Below are positions 48,298 to 56,413 of a stretch of 64,000 bases of DNA, piece by piece. Source of the DNA: Advenella faeciporci (GTDB lineage Bacteria > Pseudomonadota > Gammaproteobacteria > Burkholderiales > Burkholderiaceae_B); the NCBI RefSeq assembly GCF_014652395.1, contig NZ_BMYS01000009.1, forward strand, positions 1 through 64,000, written 5' to 3'. Positions within the stretch are counted from its first letter, which is position 1; every line of letters begins with the position of its first letter. A program made the translations under genes and the position numbers. The notes beneath the pieces are model-generated. The model was not told the DNA's origin, made no database searches, and was given only the letters and a program-made list of their open reading frames with translations.

Positions 48298-49428
48298 TTG
48301 AACCAGCCTGATGATTTTTACTGGATGAACAAGGCACTGGAGCAAGCGGCTTCGGTCATGTTCGTGACCACCCCCAACCCCCGGGTGGGGTGTGTGATTG
48401 TTAAAAACCGGCAGTTGCTGGGGCAGGGGGCTACCCAAAAAGCAGGCGGCCCGCATGCCGAAGTCTGTGCCATTCACAATGCGCAAGATAACGGCCATGA
48501 CCTGGCTGGCAGTACCTTTTACGTCACACTGGAGCCTTGCAGCCATTATGGTAAAACCCCGCCTTGTGTGGATGCCATTATTGCCGCCAGGCCTGCCAGG
48601 GTGGTGATTGCCATGGCAGACCCCAACCCATTGGTGGGGGGCAGAGGCATTGCCAGGTTGCAAGAAGCGGGTATAGAAGTACACTGCAACCTGCTGGCAG
48701 AGCAGGCGCTGGCCCTGAACCCGGGGTTTATTTCGCGCATGCTAACCGGTCGCCCCTGGGTATGGACCAAGCTGGCCTCTTCCCTGGACGGGCGCATGGC
48801 TTTGTATAATGGCCAGTCACAATGGATTACCAGTGCCGCGGCGCGTGCCGACGGGCATTACTGGCGTGCCAGAAGCTGCGTGGTCTTAACGGGATTGGGC
48901 ACCGTTTTGCACGATGATCCGCTCATGACCGTGCGTTCCCTGGCAACACCGCGCCAGCCTGTTCGCGCCATTATTGACAGCCGCTTTGCCGTACCGGAAA
49001 CCGCGCGAATCTTCAATGGTGAACCGGTGTGGGTGTTTACGACTCATCTTGATGAAGCCAAGGCGGCGCGTCTGCTGGCCAAAAATGTGCAGCTTATTGT
49101 CATGCCTGAAAAAAATGGTCATGTGGATTTGGATGCCGTGCTGGCCTGGATGGGAAAACAGCAAATCAATGAAGTGCACGTAGAGGCAGGGCCAGGCCTG
49201 AACGGAGCCTTGTTACAGGCAGGTTTGCTGGATGAGCTGTTGCTGTACATGGCTCCTAAAATACTGGGTGATGCGCATGGACTGTTTCGTTTACCTGTAT
49301 TGAATGAACTGGACCAGGCTTACCAGTTTGATTTTTTTGAAACCCAAACCTTTGCGCCCGACCTGCGTTTGCGTGCGCGTTTGCAAAACCGCTGGGATAC
49401 GCTTTTGAACAGCGTTGTGCATAAATAG
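48298..49428 (+). CDS. ribD: Bifunctional riboflavin deaminase/reductase RibD, TTG start
   Basis: Second and third steps of riboflavin synthesis. The 376-residue protein has a zinc deaminase domain (PNPRVGCVIV near 25, PHAEV near 52, TLEPCSHYGKTPPC near 82-95). A reductase domain follows, with KLASSLDGRMA near 162 and HVEAGPGLNGALL near 300. The start is read as TTG at 48298 because AGGAAAG lies eight bases upstream and residues 2-9 align with the family. The first ATG (48325) would cut into the conserved N-terminal helix. Confidence 0.92.
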   Translation: MNQPDDFYWMNKALEQAASVMFVTTPNPRVGCVIVKNRQLLGQGATQKAGGPHAEVCAIHNAQDNGHDLAGSTFYVTLEPCSHYGKTPPCVDAIIAARPARVVIAMADPNPLVGGRGIARLQEAGIEVHCNLLAEQALALNPGFISRMLTGRPWVWTKLASSLDGRMALYNGQSQWITSAAARADGHYWRARSCVVLTGLGTVLHDDPLMTVRSLATPRQPVRAIIDSRFAVPETARIFNGEPVWVFTTHLDEAKAARLLAKNVQLIVMPEKNGHVDLDAVLAWMGKQQINEVHVEAGPGLNGALLQAGLLDELLLYMAPKILGDAHGLFRLPVLNELDQAYQFDFFETQTFAPDLRLRARLQNRWDTLLNSVVHK

Positions 49429-49447
49429 AACCATCAAGGAAAAAAAT

Positions 49448-50053
49448 ATGTTTACCGGAATTGTTGCCGCTGTGGGCAAAATCACAAATGTTGAACCCTT
49501 GGGAAGCACGGGCCAGGATGGCGTGCATTTAACCATCCAGGCACCCGGATTCAATATGGAAAAAACCAAACTGGGTGACTCAATCGCCATCCAGGGCGCC
49601 TGCATGACGGTGGTAAAGTTTGCCGGACAGGAATTTGAAGTGGACGTTTCCCGCGAAAGCCTGAATCGTACGGTTGGGCTGGATGCCGTGGGTGAAGTCA
49701 ATCTTGAGCATGCGCTTAAAATGGGCGATTCACTGGACGGGCATATTGTTTCAGGTCATGTGGATGGCCTGGGTACGGTGGTGTCGTTTGATGCGGTGGG
49801 TGAATCACATGAGCTTAAAATCCAGGTACCCGTGGAGCTGGCTAAATTCCTGGCATACAAAGGTTCTATTACCGTTAATGGAATTAGCCTGACGGTAAAT
49901 AGCGTGACCGATAATGCCAGTGGTTGTGTGATCAGCATCAATATTATTCCCCATACTATCCAGAATACAACACTTCGCAACACCAAAGCCGGTGATAAAG
50001 TGAATTTGGAAGTGGATATGATTGCACGATACGTGGAAAGAATGCTAAGATAG
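49448..50053 (+). CDS. ribE: Riboflavin synthase alpha chain
   Basis: Dismutates two lumazines to riboflavin. The 201-residue protein has two lumazine-binding repeats, starting MFTGIVAAVGKI and, in the second half, GHIVSGHVDGLG near 98. ESLNRT and NTTLRN lie near the repeat ends. AAGGA precedes the ATG at 49448. The usual next genes ribBA and ribH are absent, and a tRNA gene follows. Confidence 0.95.
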   Translation: MFTGIVAAVGKITNVEPLGSTGQDGVHLTIQAPGFNMEKTKLGDSIAIQGACMTVVKFAGQEFEVDVSRESLNRTVGLDAVGEVNLEHALKMGDSLDGHIVSGHVDGLGTVVSFDAVGESHELKIQVPVELAKFLAYKGSITVNGISLTVNSVTDNASGCVISINIIPHTIQNTTLRNTKAGDKVNLEVDMIARYVERMLR

Positions 50054-50128
50054 TCGATTAAGTTGATGCTGTTTTAGATTAAAACAGCATTGCCGAAATT
50101 GGTTGGTGCAATGCCAGCTTATGAAAAA

Positions 50129-50216
50129 GGGTCGGTGGCCGAGTGGCTGAAGGCGCACGCTTGGAAAGCGTGTAAACGGAAACGTTTCGGGGGTTCGAAT
50201 CCCCCCCAACCCGCCA
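50129..50216 (+). tRNA. tRNA-Ser (GGA anticodon)
   Basis: The 88-base gene includes an encoded CCA end. The anticodon stem CACGC/GCGTG encloses TTGGAAA, giving anticodon GGA. A long variable arm (TAAACGG-AAA-CGTTT region) and a T arm GGGGG-TTCGAAT-CCCCC are present. The acceptor arms GGGTCGG and CCAACCC pair except for one C-A mismatch at the fifth pair. Confidence 0.92.
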
Positions 50217-50260
50217 AAACTTTAAAAGTTTAAGTAAAAAATTTTTATCCGAAATAGCTA

Positions 50261-50287
50261 AAAGCCAGTTAAATAACTGGCTTTTTT
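50261..50287 (+). terminator. Terminator after tRNA-Ser, first of two identical copies
   Basis: AAAGCCAGTTA and TAACTGGCTTT pair perfectly around two bases and are followed by a T-run. The same sequence recurs at 51493-51520 after the next gene. Confidence 0.9.
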
Positions 50288-50350
50288 CATTTGGGAGAAA
50301 ATTTGAGTTTCCTGGCATTTTACTTATCCTCCCGTTCTCTCTGACCGTAA

Positions 50351-50379
50351 TTAACACGCCAATCCCTCTTCAATATATA
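50351..50379 (+). promoter_or_regulatory. Putative promoter of the AI-2E-type transporter gene
   Basis: TTAACA at 50351-50356 and TATATA at 50374-50379 are 17 bases apart, about 65 bases before the gene start. A small CCTC/GAGG hairpin with a T-run lies at about 50411-50427 in the leader and could attenuate expression. Confidence 0.35.
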
Positions 50380-50443
50380 CTTACGGGGTAGGTGAAAACC
50401 TTGTTTTCCGCCTCTGTAGAGGTTTTTCTATTAGAGAGTCATC

Positions 50444-51460
50444 TTGCATCTGAATCCTGCTTCCCTTCGTCGTACCCTTAGTCTTGTTCTAGCTGGTTCT
50501 TTGCTGCTCACTGTGCTGTTTGTAGGTATGCTGCCAGGGTTACTGGCCATAGCTTTTTCGTATGTCGCAAGTAATGGCATCCAATCTTTGCTTAAATTAA
50601 AAGACAACAAATACGTAGCAAAGCCCATTGCATTCCTTGTGGCGCTCATTCCCTGGGTTGCGGGGTTTATTTTCTTTAAACTGGCGGAAGATTCCATTCC
50701 CGCCTTGCATCGTGAGTTACAGGGCCTGTCACATAGCCTTGAAAACTTTATTATTACGAAATATGTTGAACTTCCTGAGAGTGTGGCTCAATTCCTGCCT
50801 GAATTTTCACATTTGAATGAGGCAATGGCAAATTTTATCAAGAGCCAGATGGGAGCGGTGGCTCATTTCAGCAAGAACAGCCTGGGCATACTCTTGCAGA
50901 TTATTGTCGGCTTCATTATTGGTCCCATGATCTTTTTAAGCGGCCTGAAGCAATCTCCAAAAGGAGCGTTGGAATCAGAAATAACAAAAAGGGCAAAAAA
51001 TTTCGGGGACACCTTCAAGGCAATTGTGCTGGCCCAGTTTTTCATTGCAATTGTCAACACGGTTGCTACGTTTATTTATCTTTTTGCGATTCTGCCACCG
51101 TTTGGTATCGAGTTGCCGTTCAAGACTGCATTGCTCGTTATTACTTTTGTGGCCAGCCTGATTCCCATCGCGGGTAATATTTTCTGTAATACTTTGCTGA
51201 CCGTTGTGTCTTTGACTGTTAGTCCTGGGGCTGCACTGGCGGCATTGACCTTCCTGGTGCTGGTTCATAAAAGCGAGTATTTCATCAGCGCGACCGTGCT
51301 TGGTGAGCGCACACATATCAAAGTCTGGGAGCTGCTGATTGTGATCTTCATGAGTGAAGCGCTGTTCGGGCTGTACGGTATCCTTGCTGGGCCCCTGTAT
51401 TATGCGTACTTGCGCAAAGAGTTGACTGGTGAAGTTCCGGCTTTACCCGCCCACAATTAA
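50444..51460 (+). CDS. AI-2E / PerM family transporter
   Basis: The 338-residue integral membrane protein has paired N-terminal helices (about 12-65), a long amphipathic periplasmic-type region (about 75-145) and four to five C-terminal helices. This is the shape of the AI-2E (PerM/TqsA/YdiK) exporter family. The C-terminal LIPIAGNIF and ALFGLYGILAGPLYYAYLR stretches are typical. Substrate is unknown. The start appears to be TTG at 50444 with a weak GAGAG upstream. ATG 50528 is the next option and would shorten the first helix. Confidence 0.82.
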   Translation: MHLNPASLRRTLSLVLAGSLLLTVLFVGMLPGLLAIAFSYVASNGIQSLLKLKDNKYVAKPIAFLVALIPWVAGFIFFKLAEDSIPALHRELQGLSHSLENFIITKYVELPESVAQFLPEFSHLNEAMANFIKSQMGAVAHFSKNSLGILLQIIVGFIIGPMIFLSGLKQSPKGALESEITKRAKNFGDTFKAIVLAQFFIAIVNTVATFIYLFAILPPFGIELPFKTALLVITFVASLIPIAGNIFCNTLLTVVSLTVSPGAALAALTFLVLVHKSEYFISATVLGERTHIKVWELLIVIFMSEALFGLYGILAGPLYYAYLRKELTGEVPALPAHN

Positions 51461-51492
51461 GGCTTCTTGAAAAGTTTTGCCTGAAATAATTG

Positions 51493-51520
51493 AAAGCCAG
51501 TTAAATAACTGGCTTTTTTT
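51493..51520 (+). terminator. Terminator after the AI-2E-type gene, second identical copy
   Basis: The same AAAGCCAGTTA / TAACTGGCTTT hairpin and T-run as at 50261-50287. It lies about 30 bases after the gene stop and just beyond the 3' end of the convergent operon. The A-run side could also serve the minus strand. Confidence 0.9.
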
Positions 51521-51523
51521 GTT

Positions 51524-52459
51524 TTACAACATATCCAGTACCAGTTCATCCAGCTCTTTCAGAGGGAAAGACTTCAGCTTCAGTTTAAGCGAGTCGTTTT
51601 CCTGGAACATGAATTTTGCAATGTCCTTGCAGCTGTCAACCGGATTATCAAAAAAACGGTTTTCAGAATTGGGCTGGGCACATTGTTGTATGGCCTGCTC
51701 ATATCGGTTTTTCAGCTGTTCGTTGGCAAATTTTTCAGTATCCAGTGTTTTTTCCGAAGGCACTAGCGGTATGTCGAATCGGTTAATGAGGGCATTCACC
51801 CTTTTTATGTATCCTTGGTCTTTAATGTGGGCTTCCATGTCATTAACGGTTATTGGATCAAGCATTGCCCCAATGCTGAATATCATCATTGGGTTGAATG
51901 CTTCTTTGCCACCCTCCAGGCCAGAGGAGAGCAGTGTCATTAATTGTTGGGCGCGCTGAATGGATAATGAACTGCTTAGCGCAATGACTTCGCGTTGGTC
52001 AATGGCCAGGTTGATTTGTGCCGTGCCTTTGTTTTTCTGGGCATCAAGATCCAGGCTTATGTTTACTGGATCAGCGGTGATATAGCCTGCATTCTGAAGC
52101 AATTTGTTTTCCAGCAAGGGGCTTTGTCCATTGGTATCGGCGACACCGATTAAAACCAGTTTGCCCTGCAGGTTGGATGCCGAGTTTTCAAAACCCGACA
52201 ATTGCAGTTTCTGGATATTCAGGGTTGATTTTCCTTTGCCAATGACCAGCTTTTCCATGGTTACAGTACCAAAAATATTGGCGCTTAATTTTTCCCAATG
52301 GATGTCATTGGCCAGTGGTGTGCTGCCCAGGGTTTCCGAGATTTTTTCTTCGGCTGTGCGGGTCGCGTAAATATTACCCAGAAACCATATTGCCGCTATC
52401 AGGATCAGTAAACCTGCTCCGATCAGTGACAGTCGTTTTTTGCTAAGAATCGTTGTCAT
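51524..52459 (-). CDS. Unrecognised membrane-anchored protein, third gene of an envelope operon
   Basis: The 311-residue protein has an N-terminal signal anchor (ILSKKRLSLIGAGLLILIAA region, about 4-28). A beta-rich, AsmA/DUF945-flavoured extracytoplasmic part and a charged C-terminal helix region follow. I do not recognise a named family. The ATG at 52459 is chosen because the signal anchor starts there, although no strong ribosome-binding site is seen. It follows the 663-residue gene after 49 bases, so they are likely co-transcribed. Confidence 0.7.
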   Translation of the reverse strand: MTTILSKKRLSLIGAGLLILIAAIWFLGNIYATRTAEEKISETLGSTPLANDIHWEKLSANIFGTVTMEKLVIGKGKSTLNIQKLQLSGFENSASNLQGKLVLIGVADTNGQSPLLENKLLQNAGYITADPVNISLDLDAQKNKGTAQINLAIDQREVIALSSSLSIQRAQQLMTLLSSGLEGGKEAFNPMMIFSIGAMLDPITVNDMEAHIKDQGYIKRVNALINRFDIPLVPSEKTLDTEKFANEQLKNRYEQAIQQCAQPNSENRFFDNPVDSCKDIAKFMFQENDSLKLKLKSFPLKELDELVLDML

Positions 52460-52508
52460 TTTATTGTCTGTTAAATGTGTCTGTTTATTAAAAGAGGGCG
52501 TGGCTTGC

Positions 52509-54500
52509 TTAATAACTGGCCTTTTTAGCCTCTTCATATTCCTTGATAACACTTTGCGCGTGTGCGATATCCCAACTTGCATTTTTTGATGCCAGACGGG
52601 TTAGGGCAAGTGGGTTTTCCAGGTCTTTACATAGCGCCTGTTCGCACTTGAGCAGGTGAGACGGGCTATCAATGACAACCTGTATGACAGGGAGTTTGTC
52701 TGTTTCCGTTTGGTTCTTGTCCAGTGACGCCTTGCCGTTAACCCAGTACCAGCCTTTTTCCAGCTGGACCGGGCTGCTCAGTTTGAGCGGGTAAGGCCAG
52801 TTGGCCTGTGCGGCGTCATTGTCGACCTTGTTAATGCGCACCAGCAGGCTGACTTCTTTGGAGCGGCCATGCATTAAGCGGTAATAGTCGCTGCGACCAA
52901 AAGGTGTAAATTCAATGCCAGACAGGTTTTGTGCCAGCAGGTTTTTATCACCGTTTTGCAGGGCTTTTTCAAAGCCGTTGAATTGCTGGAGGTTTCTTTC
53001 TTCCTGGCTGGCAATGGCATACAGTGCTTGCTGTTTTTGACGTGCCAGGCGCTGTTGCTCATAAATGCGTTGCCTTTCTTCCTGCTGTTTTTTCCACATG
53101 GCTTCCTGGGCCAGGCGTGCTTCTTCACGTTTTGCCTCTTCATCTTTTTGGAAAAGATAGTTATTGCCTTGAAGGGCAGTGAGGTTCCATGGCGGAAGCT
53201 GTTTCTTTCTCCAGTCGTAATTCCGGTAAAGATTGGTTGAATACAGTTTTCCTTGTAGCTGGTTTTCAAGTAAGCCGCGTTTGAAGTCACTGAAGAATGA
53301 AACTTTCAGGTTGTTGGCTTTTTCCTGGAGCCATGGGTGTTGCTTAAGTGCTTTGTTGACTTGTTCAAGAATATGGTTTTGTTTTCTGAAGATGTCATTT
53401 TGCTCGGTGATGATATCAAGGCCACTAATAGACCAGGGGCCGAAGGGGGAGCCCCAGCCTTTTTTTAAACCTAATAAATAATAGGTCTTTTCGTCGGGAT
53501 CTTCACCTAGATAAAGCCAGAGCTGGTGTCCATTTTCGTTGGCGGCAACAATATGAAGAGAATCAAGATCCGTCAGCTCTGTGTTAAGCGCAAGGCCTTT
53601 TGAAAAATAGTAGTCAGATGCCCGATTGAGGATATTGCCGTCGGAACGGACAATACTGGCTTTGCCGGGGCCTTGCGCGATGTTGTTCTGGCAGTCCAGG
53701 CCCTCTGTTTTGAACTGGGTGTATTCAAGATTTAAAGATGTGTTTTCCAAAGATACAAGCAGTTTACAACCGTTTTGGTCTATGACTTCGGTCAGTTTCG
53801 CTGTTTTCAGGACTTCTTGCGTATTCGCATTGGGTTTCCAGCCGTTAACTTCAAAAGCCAGTTTGGGGGTGACGGGCAGCCTGGGCTCGTTGGCAGGTGC
53901 TTCTGTTTGCGCGGCTGTCACATTGGCGATCGGGCTTTCGGTTGTCTTTTCTTCTGTTTTCCGGATTTGCGCAAGGAAAGAGGTGGTTGTGTTTTGAGCC
54001 GGTTTTTCGGCTGTGGCCTCTGCGCTTGCAACTTTGCTGCCAGCCTGGTTGCTTTCGGCTTCAGTTGGTTTTTCAGCGCTCGCAAGGGGTGTTTCACTTG
54101 CTGGGGCGGCGGCTATGTCATTTGTTTTTTGCTGTTCTTCTGCCGCTTCAGGGTCAATGTTCAGGACCCAGCCAGTCGCGGCCGAGCTGTTGCCGGAAGC
54201 AAGCTGTTTGCCATGGCTGGTACTGATCCAGCTAAGCTGCGTTGCCTGTGGGCACTGGGTTTTCATGAGCTGGCCGATTTTGGGCATAAGCCTGGCCAGT
54301 CCTTCGGGGTTGGGGGTGGCCTGATAGCGTGCCTCCAGTTTCAGCTTGGCACTGCACCAGCTGTCTTGATTGGCATTATTGATGATGATTTCAATCTGTT
54401 CGCCTTTGGAAAAGGCCAAACGGTATTCTTCGGCATGGGCACTGCCGCCCGCCATCATGAAGGCGCAGGAAAGCGCCAACCCTATTTTGTTGATCTTCAC
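52509..54500 (-). CDS. Unrecognised large secreted protein, second gene of an envelope operon
   Basis: The 663-residue protein has a signal peptide (KINKIGLALSCAFMMAGGSAHA). A small N-terminal domain, a long Ala/Glu/Thr-rich low-complexity linker (about 115-215) and a beta-rich middle domain (about 220-420) follow. A highly charged Gln/Arg/Glu helical stretch (about 455-505) precedes a C-terminal domain. Cysteines occur in pairs suggestive of disulfides. The start is GTG with GGAG seven bases upstream. No known family is recognised. Linkage with a Gly-zipper lipoprotein points to an envelope role. Confidence 0.72.
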   Translation of the reverse strand: MKINKIGLALSCAFMMAGGSAHAEEYRLAFSKGEQIEIIINNANQDSWCSAKLKLEARYQATPNPEGLARLMPKIGQLMKTQCPQATQLSWISTSHGKQLASGNSSAATGWVLNIDPEAAEEQQKTNDIAAAPASETPLASAEKPTEAESNQAGSKVASAEATAEKPAQNTTTSFLAQIRKTEEKTTESPIANVTAAQTEAPANEPRLPVTPKLAFEVNGWKPNANTQEVLKTAKLTEVIDQNGCKLLVSLENTSLNLEYTQFKTEGLDCQNNIAQGPGKASIVRSDGNILNRASDYYFSKGLALNTELTDLDSLHIVAANENGHQLWLYLGEDPDEKTYYLLGLKKGWGSPFGPWSISGLDIITEQNDIFRKQNHILEQVNKALKQHPWLQEKANNLKVSFFSDFKRGLLENQLQGKLYSTNLYRNYDWRKKQLPPWNLTALQGNNYLFQKDEEAKREEARLAQEAMWKKQQEERQRIYEQQRLARQKQQALYAIASQEERNLQQFNGFEKALQNGDKNLLAQNLSGIEFTPFGRSDYYRLMHGRSKEVSLLVRINKVDNDAAQANWPYPLKLSSPVQLEKGWYWVNGKASLDKNQTETDKLPVIQVVIDSPSHLLKCEQALCKDLENPLALTRLASKNASWDIAHAQSVIKEYEEAKKASY

Positions 54501-54536
54501 AAATTGCTCCGGTTTGTATGCGTTTAAACGTCTGGC

Positions 54537-55382
54537 TTAGCCAATTTGCCATGTGCCATTGGTGTCCTGGCAAGCCTGGAAGGTTTTATCTTCTTGGCCG
54601 GCGCTGGATTTCAGACTGTATTTCATTTCACGGCATTGTGTTTCTACGCTCACTTTCTGGGTAACCGTTTTAGCGGGTTCGATCGCGTCAAGGTCAAAGC
54701 CTTGCTGCTGGGCAGAAGCCACGGTGATTTTGTCCAGATCGGTTGCCGTGTCTGTGTGTTTGGTGGCGGCACCAACCAAAGGGGCGTATACATAACCAAC
54801 GGTAACGCCCTTGCGGCCAACGGCAATCCAGTTGTTATTCGTTTTGCCCAGTGCAGTGAAGGTTTGGCCAGCCTTGAATCCGCCAATTCTTTCTCCCGTA
54901 TCGTTGGGAGCTGCGCGTAAAATGGCTGATTTCTTTGCCTGATAGGGTTGGTTAATGATTTGCAGGTTATCGACCTGGGCGATTTTTTGGGAACGCTTTA
55001 TTTTTGTGGTTTGCGTGACGGTTTTGCTGCTGACCGGCGTGATGACGGCTGATGCACCGCTGTGCTCTGATTTCCAGTTGGTTGTTTTGCCGGATTCCAG
55101 TGCTTTTTGAGTGCTTGCCGCCAGCGCCATCCGGTCTTTTTCATCCAGGCTGGAGCCGATCATATTACCCAATAAACCACCGGCCAGGGCGCCAACAATG
55201 GCGGCAACGGTTTTGCCACTGCCACCACCAATCTGGGAACCTACAATTGCCCCAAGAATGGTGCCTATAGCAGTTCCTGCAGTTTGCTTGGAGCCCCATC
55301 CTCCTTGACCGTCAGTGGCGCATCCACCGAATATTAATGTTGTTGATAAAAGCGTAATGGATGCTTTTTTGCCAAAACTCAT
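54537..55382 (-). CDS. Glycine-zipper outer-membrane lipoprotein with SH3-like domain
   Basis: The 281-residue protein has a lipoprotein signal ending LIFGGC, so the cysteine is lipidated. A glycine-zipper hairpin (GTAIGTILGAIVGSQIGGG then VGALAGGLLGNMIG) follows, as in 17-kDa surface antigens. A middle SH3-like segment (AILRAAPNDTGERIGGFKAGQ) and a C-terminal region with two cysteines complete it. The ATG at 55382 is preferred over 55394 because GGGG lies seven bases before it. First gene of a three-gene operon. Confidence 0.82.
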   Translation of the reverse strand: MSFGKKASITLLSTTLIFGGCATDGQGGWGSKQTAGTAIGTILGAIVGSQIGGGSGKTVAAIVGALAGGLLGNMIGSSLDEKDRMALAASTQKALESGKTTNWKSEHSGASAVITPVSSKTVTQTTKIKRSQKIAQVDNLQIINQPYQAKKSAILRAAPNDTGERIGGFKAGQTFTALGKTNNNWIAVGRKGVTVGYVYAPLVGAATKHTDTATDLDKITVASAQQQGFDLDAIEPAKTVTQKVSVETQCREMKYSLKSSAGQEDKTFQACQDTNGTWQIG

Positions 55383-55421
55383 TGTTTTCCCCATAATTTT
55401 GCAAGATCAAATCAGTTACAA

Positions 55422-55450
55422 AGTATACATTATGTATATTTGTGATTCAA
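55422..55450 (-). promoter_or_regulatory. Promoter of the three-gene envelope operon
   Basis: On the minus strand TTGAAT (55445-55450) and TATACT (55422-55427) are separated by exactly 17 bases. This is a good sigma-70 promoter and puts the transcript start roughly 30 bases before the lipoprotein ATG. Confidence 0.65.
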
Positions 55451-55490
55451 TTATGGGTGGGACGTGAGTGTTTATGTATAACTTAAGGTA

Positions 55491-56126
55491 TTACTCGGTA
55501 CAGGCATTGAATTCACCTGTGATCGGATCGCGCACAAACAACAAGCCTGTGGCAATACCAAAATAAGCGCCATGCAGGGTCAGCTCGCCCGATTGCACCC
55601 GTTCGCGTACAGCCGGAAAGGTCATGAGGTTGTTCAGGCTGTACTCCACCACCGCCCATTCAAGCTGGCGTATCCAGTGTTGACGGTCACCTTGTGGTGG
55701 TCCCAGTTTATCAGCCACCGGGGCAATCTGGGACATCCACTTTCCAATGAAATCACGCTGGGACAGCGGTGCTGCCTTGTTGGCATAGGCCGCAATGCCC
55801 CCACAGCTGGCATGGCCCAGCACAACAATGTGCTTAACCTTCAGGGCATTAACCGCGAATTCAACGGCGGCACTGGTGCCATGGAAAGATGTTTCAACAT
55901 CTGACTCACAGGGGGGGATCAGGTTGGCAATATTGCGAATCACAAATATTTCACCTGGACCGGCATCAAAAATGGTTTCTGGCGCAACTCTTGAATCGCC
56001 ACAACCAATAATCATGATCTCAGGATGTTGCCCGTCTTCTTCAAGTTTTTTATAACGGGCATGTTCTCGTTCAAGTCGGCCATTCAGGAAGGAAGCATAG
56101 CCTTCGGAAAGTTTTTTGGGAAACAT
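55491..56126 (-). CDS. can: Beta-carbonic anhydrase
   Basis: Interconverts CO2 and bicarbonate, providing bicarbonate for carboxylases such as AccC. The 211-residue protein has the zinc ligands in IGCGDSRVAPE near 41-50 (Cys, and Asp/Arg dyad) and in VLGHASCGGIAAY near 101-113 (His, Cys). The length fits the clade of E. coli Can. It is divergent from nhaA. Confidence 0.95.
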   Translation of the reverse strand: MFPKKLSEGYASFLNGRLEREHARYKKLEEDGQHPEIMIIGCGDSRVAPETIFDAGPGEIFVIRNIANLIPPCESDVETSFHGTSAAVEFAVNALKVKHIVVLGHASCGGIAAYANKAAPLSQRDFIGKWMSQIAPVADKLGPPQGDRQHWIRQLEWAVVEYSLNNLMTFPAVRERVQSGELTLHGAYFGIATGLLFVRDPITGEFNACTE

Positions 56127-56302
56127 AATGATATTTTGCTTTTGTGCTTTTGGATAAGGAAATTAATTTTATCATTGATCAGATTAATCTCTTTTTTGTC
56201 GCAGGGGCGAATACATAAATTCTCAGGTATTGATTTTTTCTGGCTGCATGGGAATAAGTAAACGGCTTATCAACAGGATGTTAGCCCAACCCTGTTGCTG
56301 AC

Positions 56303-56331
56303 TTGTACATAATCGTTATTTCAGGTAGAAT
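56303..56331 (+). promoter_or_regulatory. Promoter of nhaA
   Basis: TTGTAC (56303-56308) and TAGAAT (56326-56331) are 17 bases apart. The expected transcription start falls at the GGCGG that opens the structured leader, which supports both calls. Confidence 0.6.
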
Positions 56332-56335
56332 TTTT

Positions 56336-56413
56336 GGCGGGTGTTAGCACTGCAGTGTCGCAGTGAAACAGGTTAATGCGTTGGTCGGGCCGCCACGCGG
56401 AGTATACAAACTT
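56336..56413 (+). promoter_or_regulatory. Structured 5' leader of nhaA, candidate cation riboswitch
   Basis: The leader opens with GGCGG (56336-56340), which can pair with CCGCC (56390-56394). Inside is a hairpin CACTGC/GCAGTG (56348-56353 / 56360-56365), and the CCGC of the closing arm overlaps pairing options with the GCGGAG ribosome-binding region at 56397-56402. Promoter placement puts its 5' end at the transcript start. Lithium-sensing nhaA-I/nhaA-II riboswitches occur before nhaA in proteobacteria. Membership is inferred from position and shape only. Confidence 0.45.

Noticed and set aside
56363-56413. Upstream GTG start extending nhaA
   Set aside because: The extension lies inside the structured leader, directly after the CACTGC/GCAGTG hairpin, and does not resemble the NhaA N terminus.
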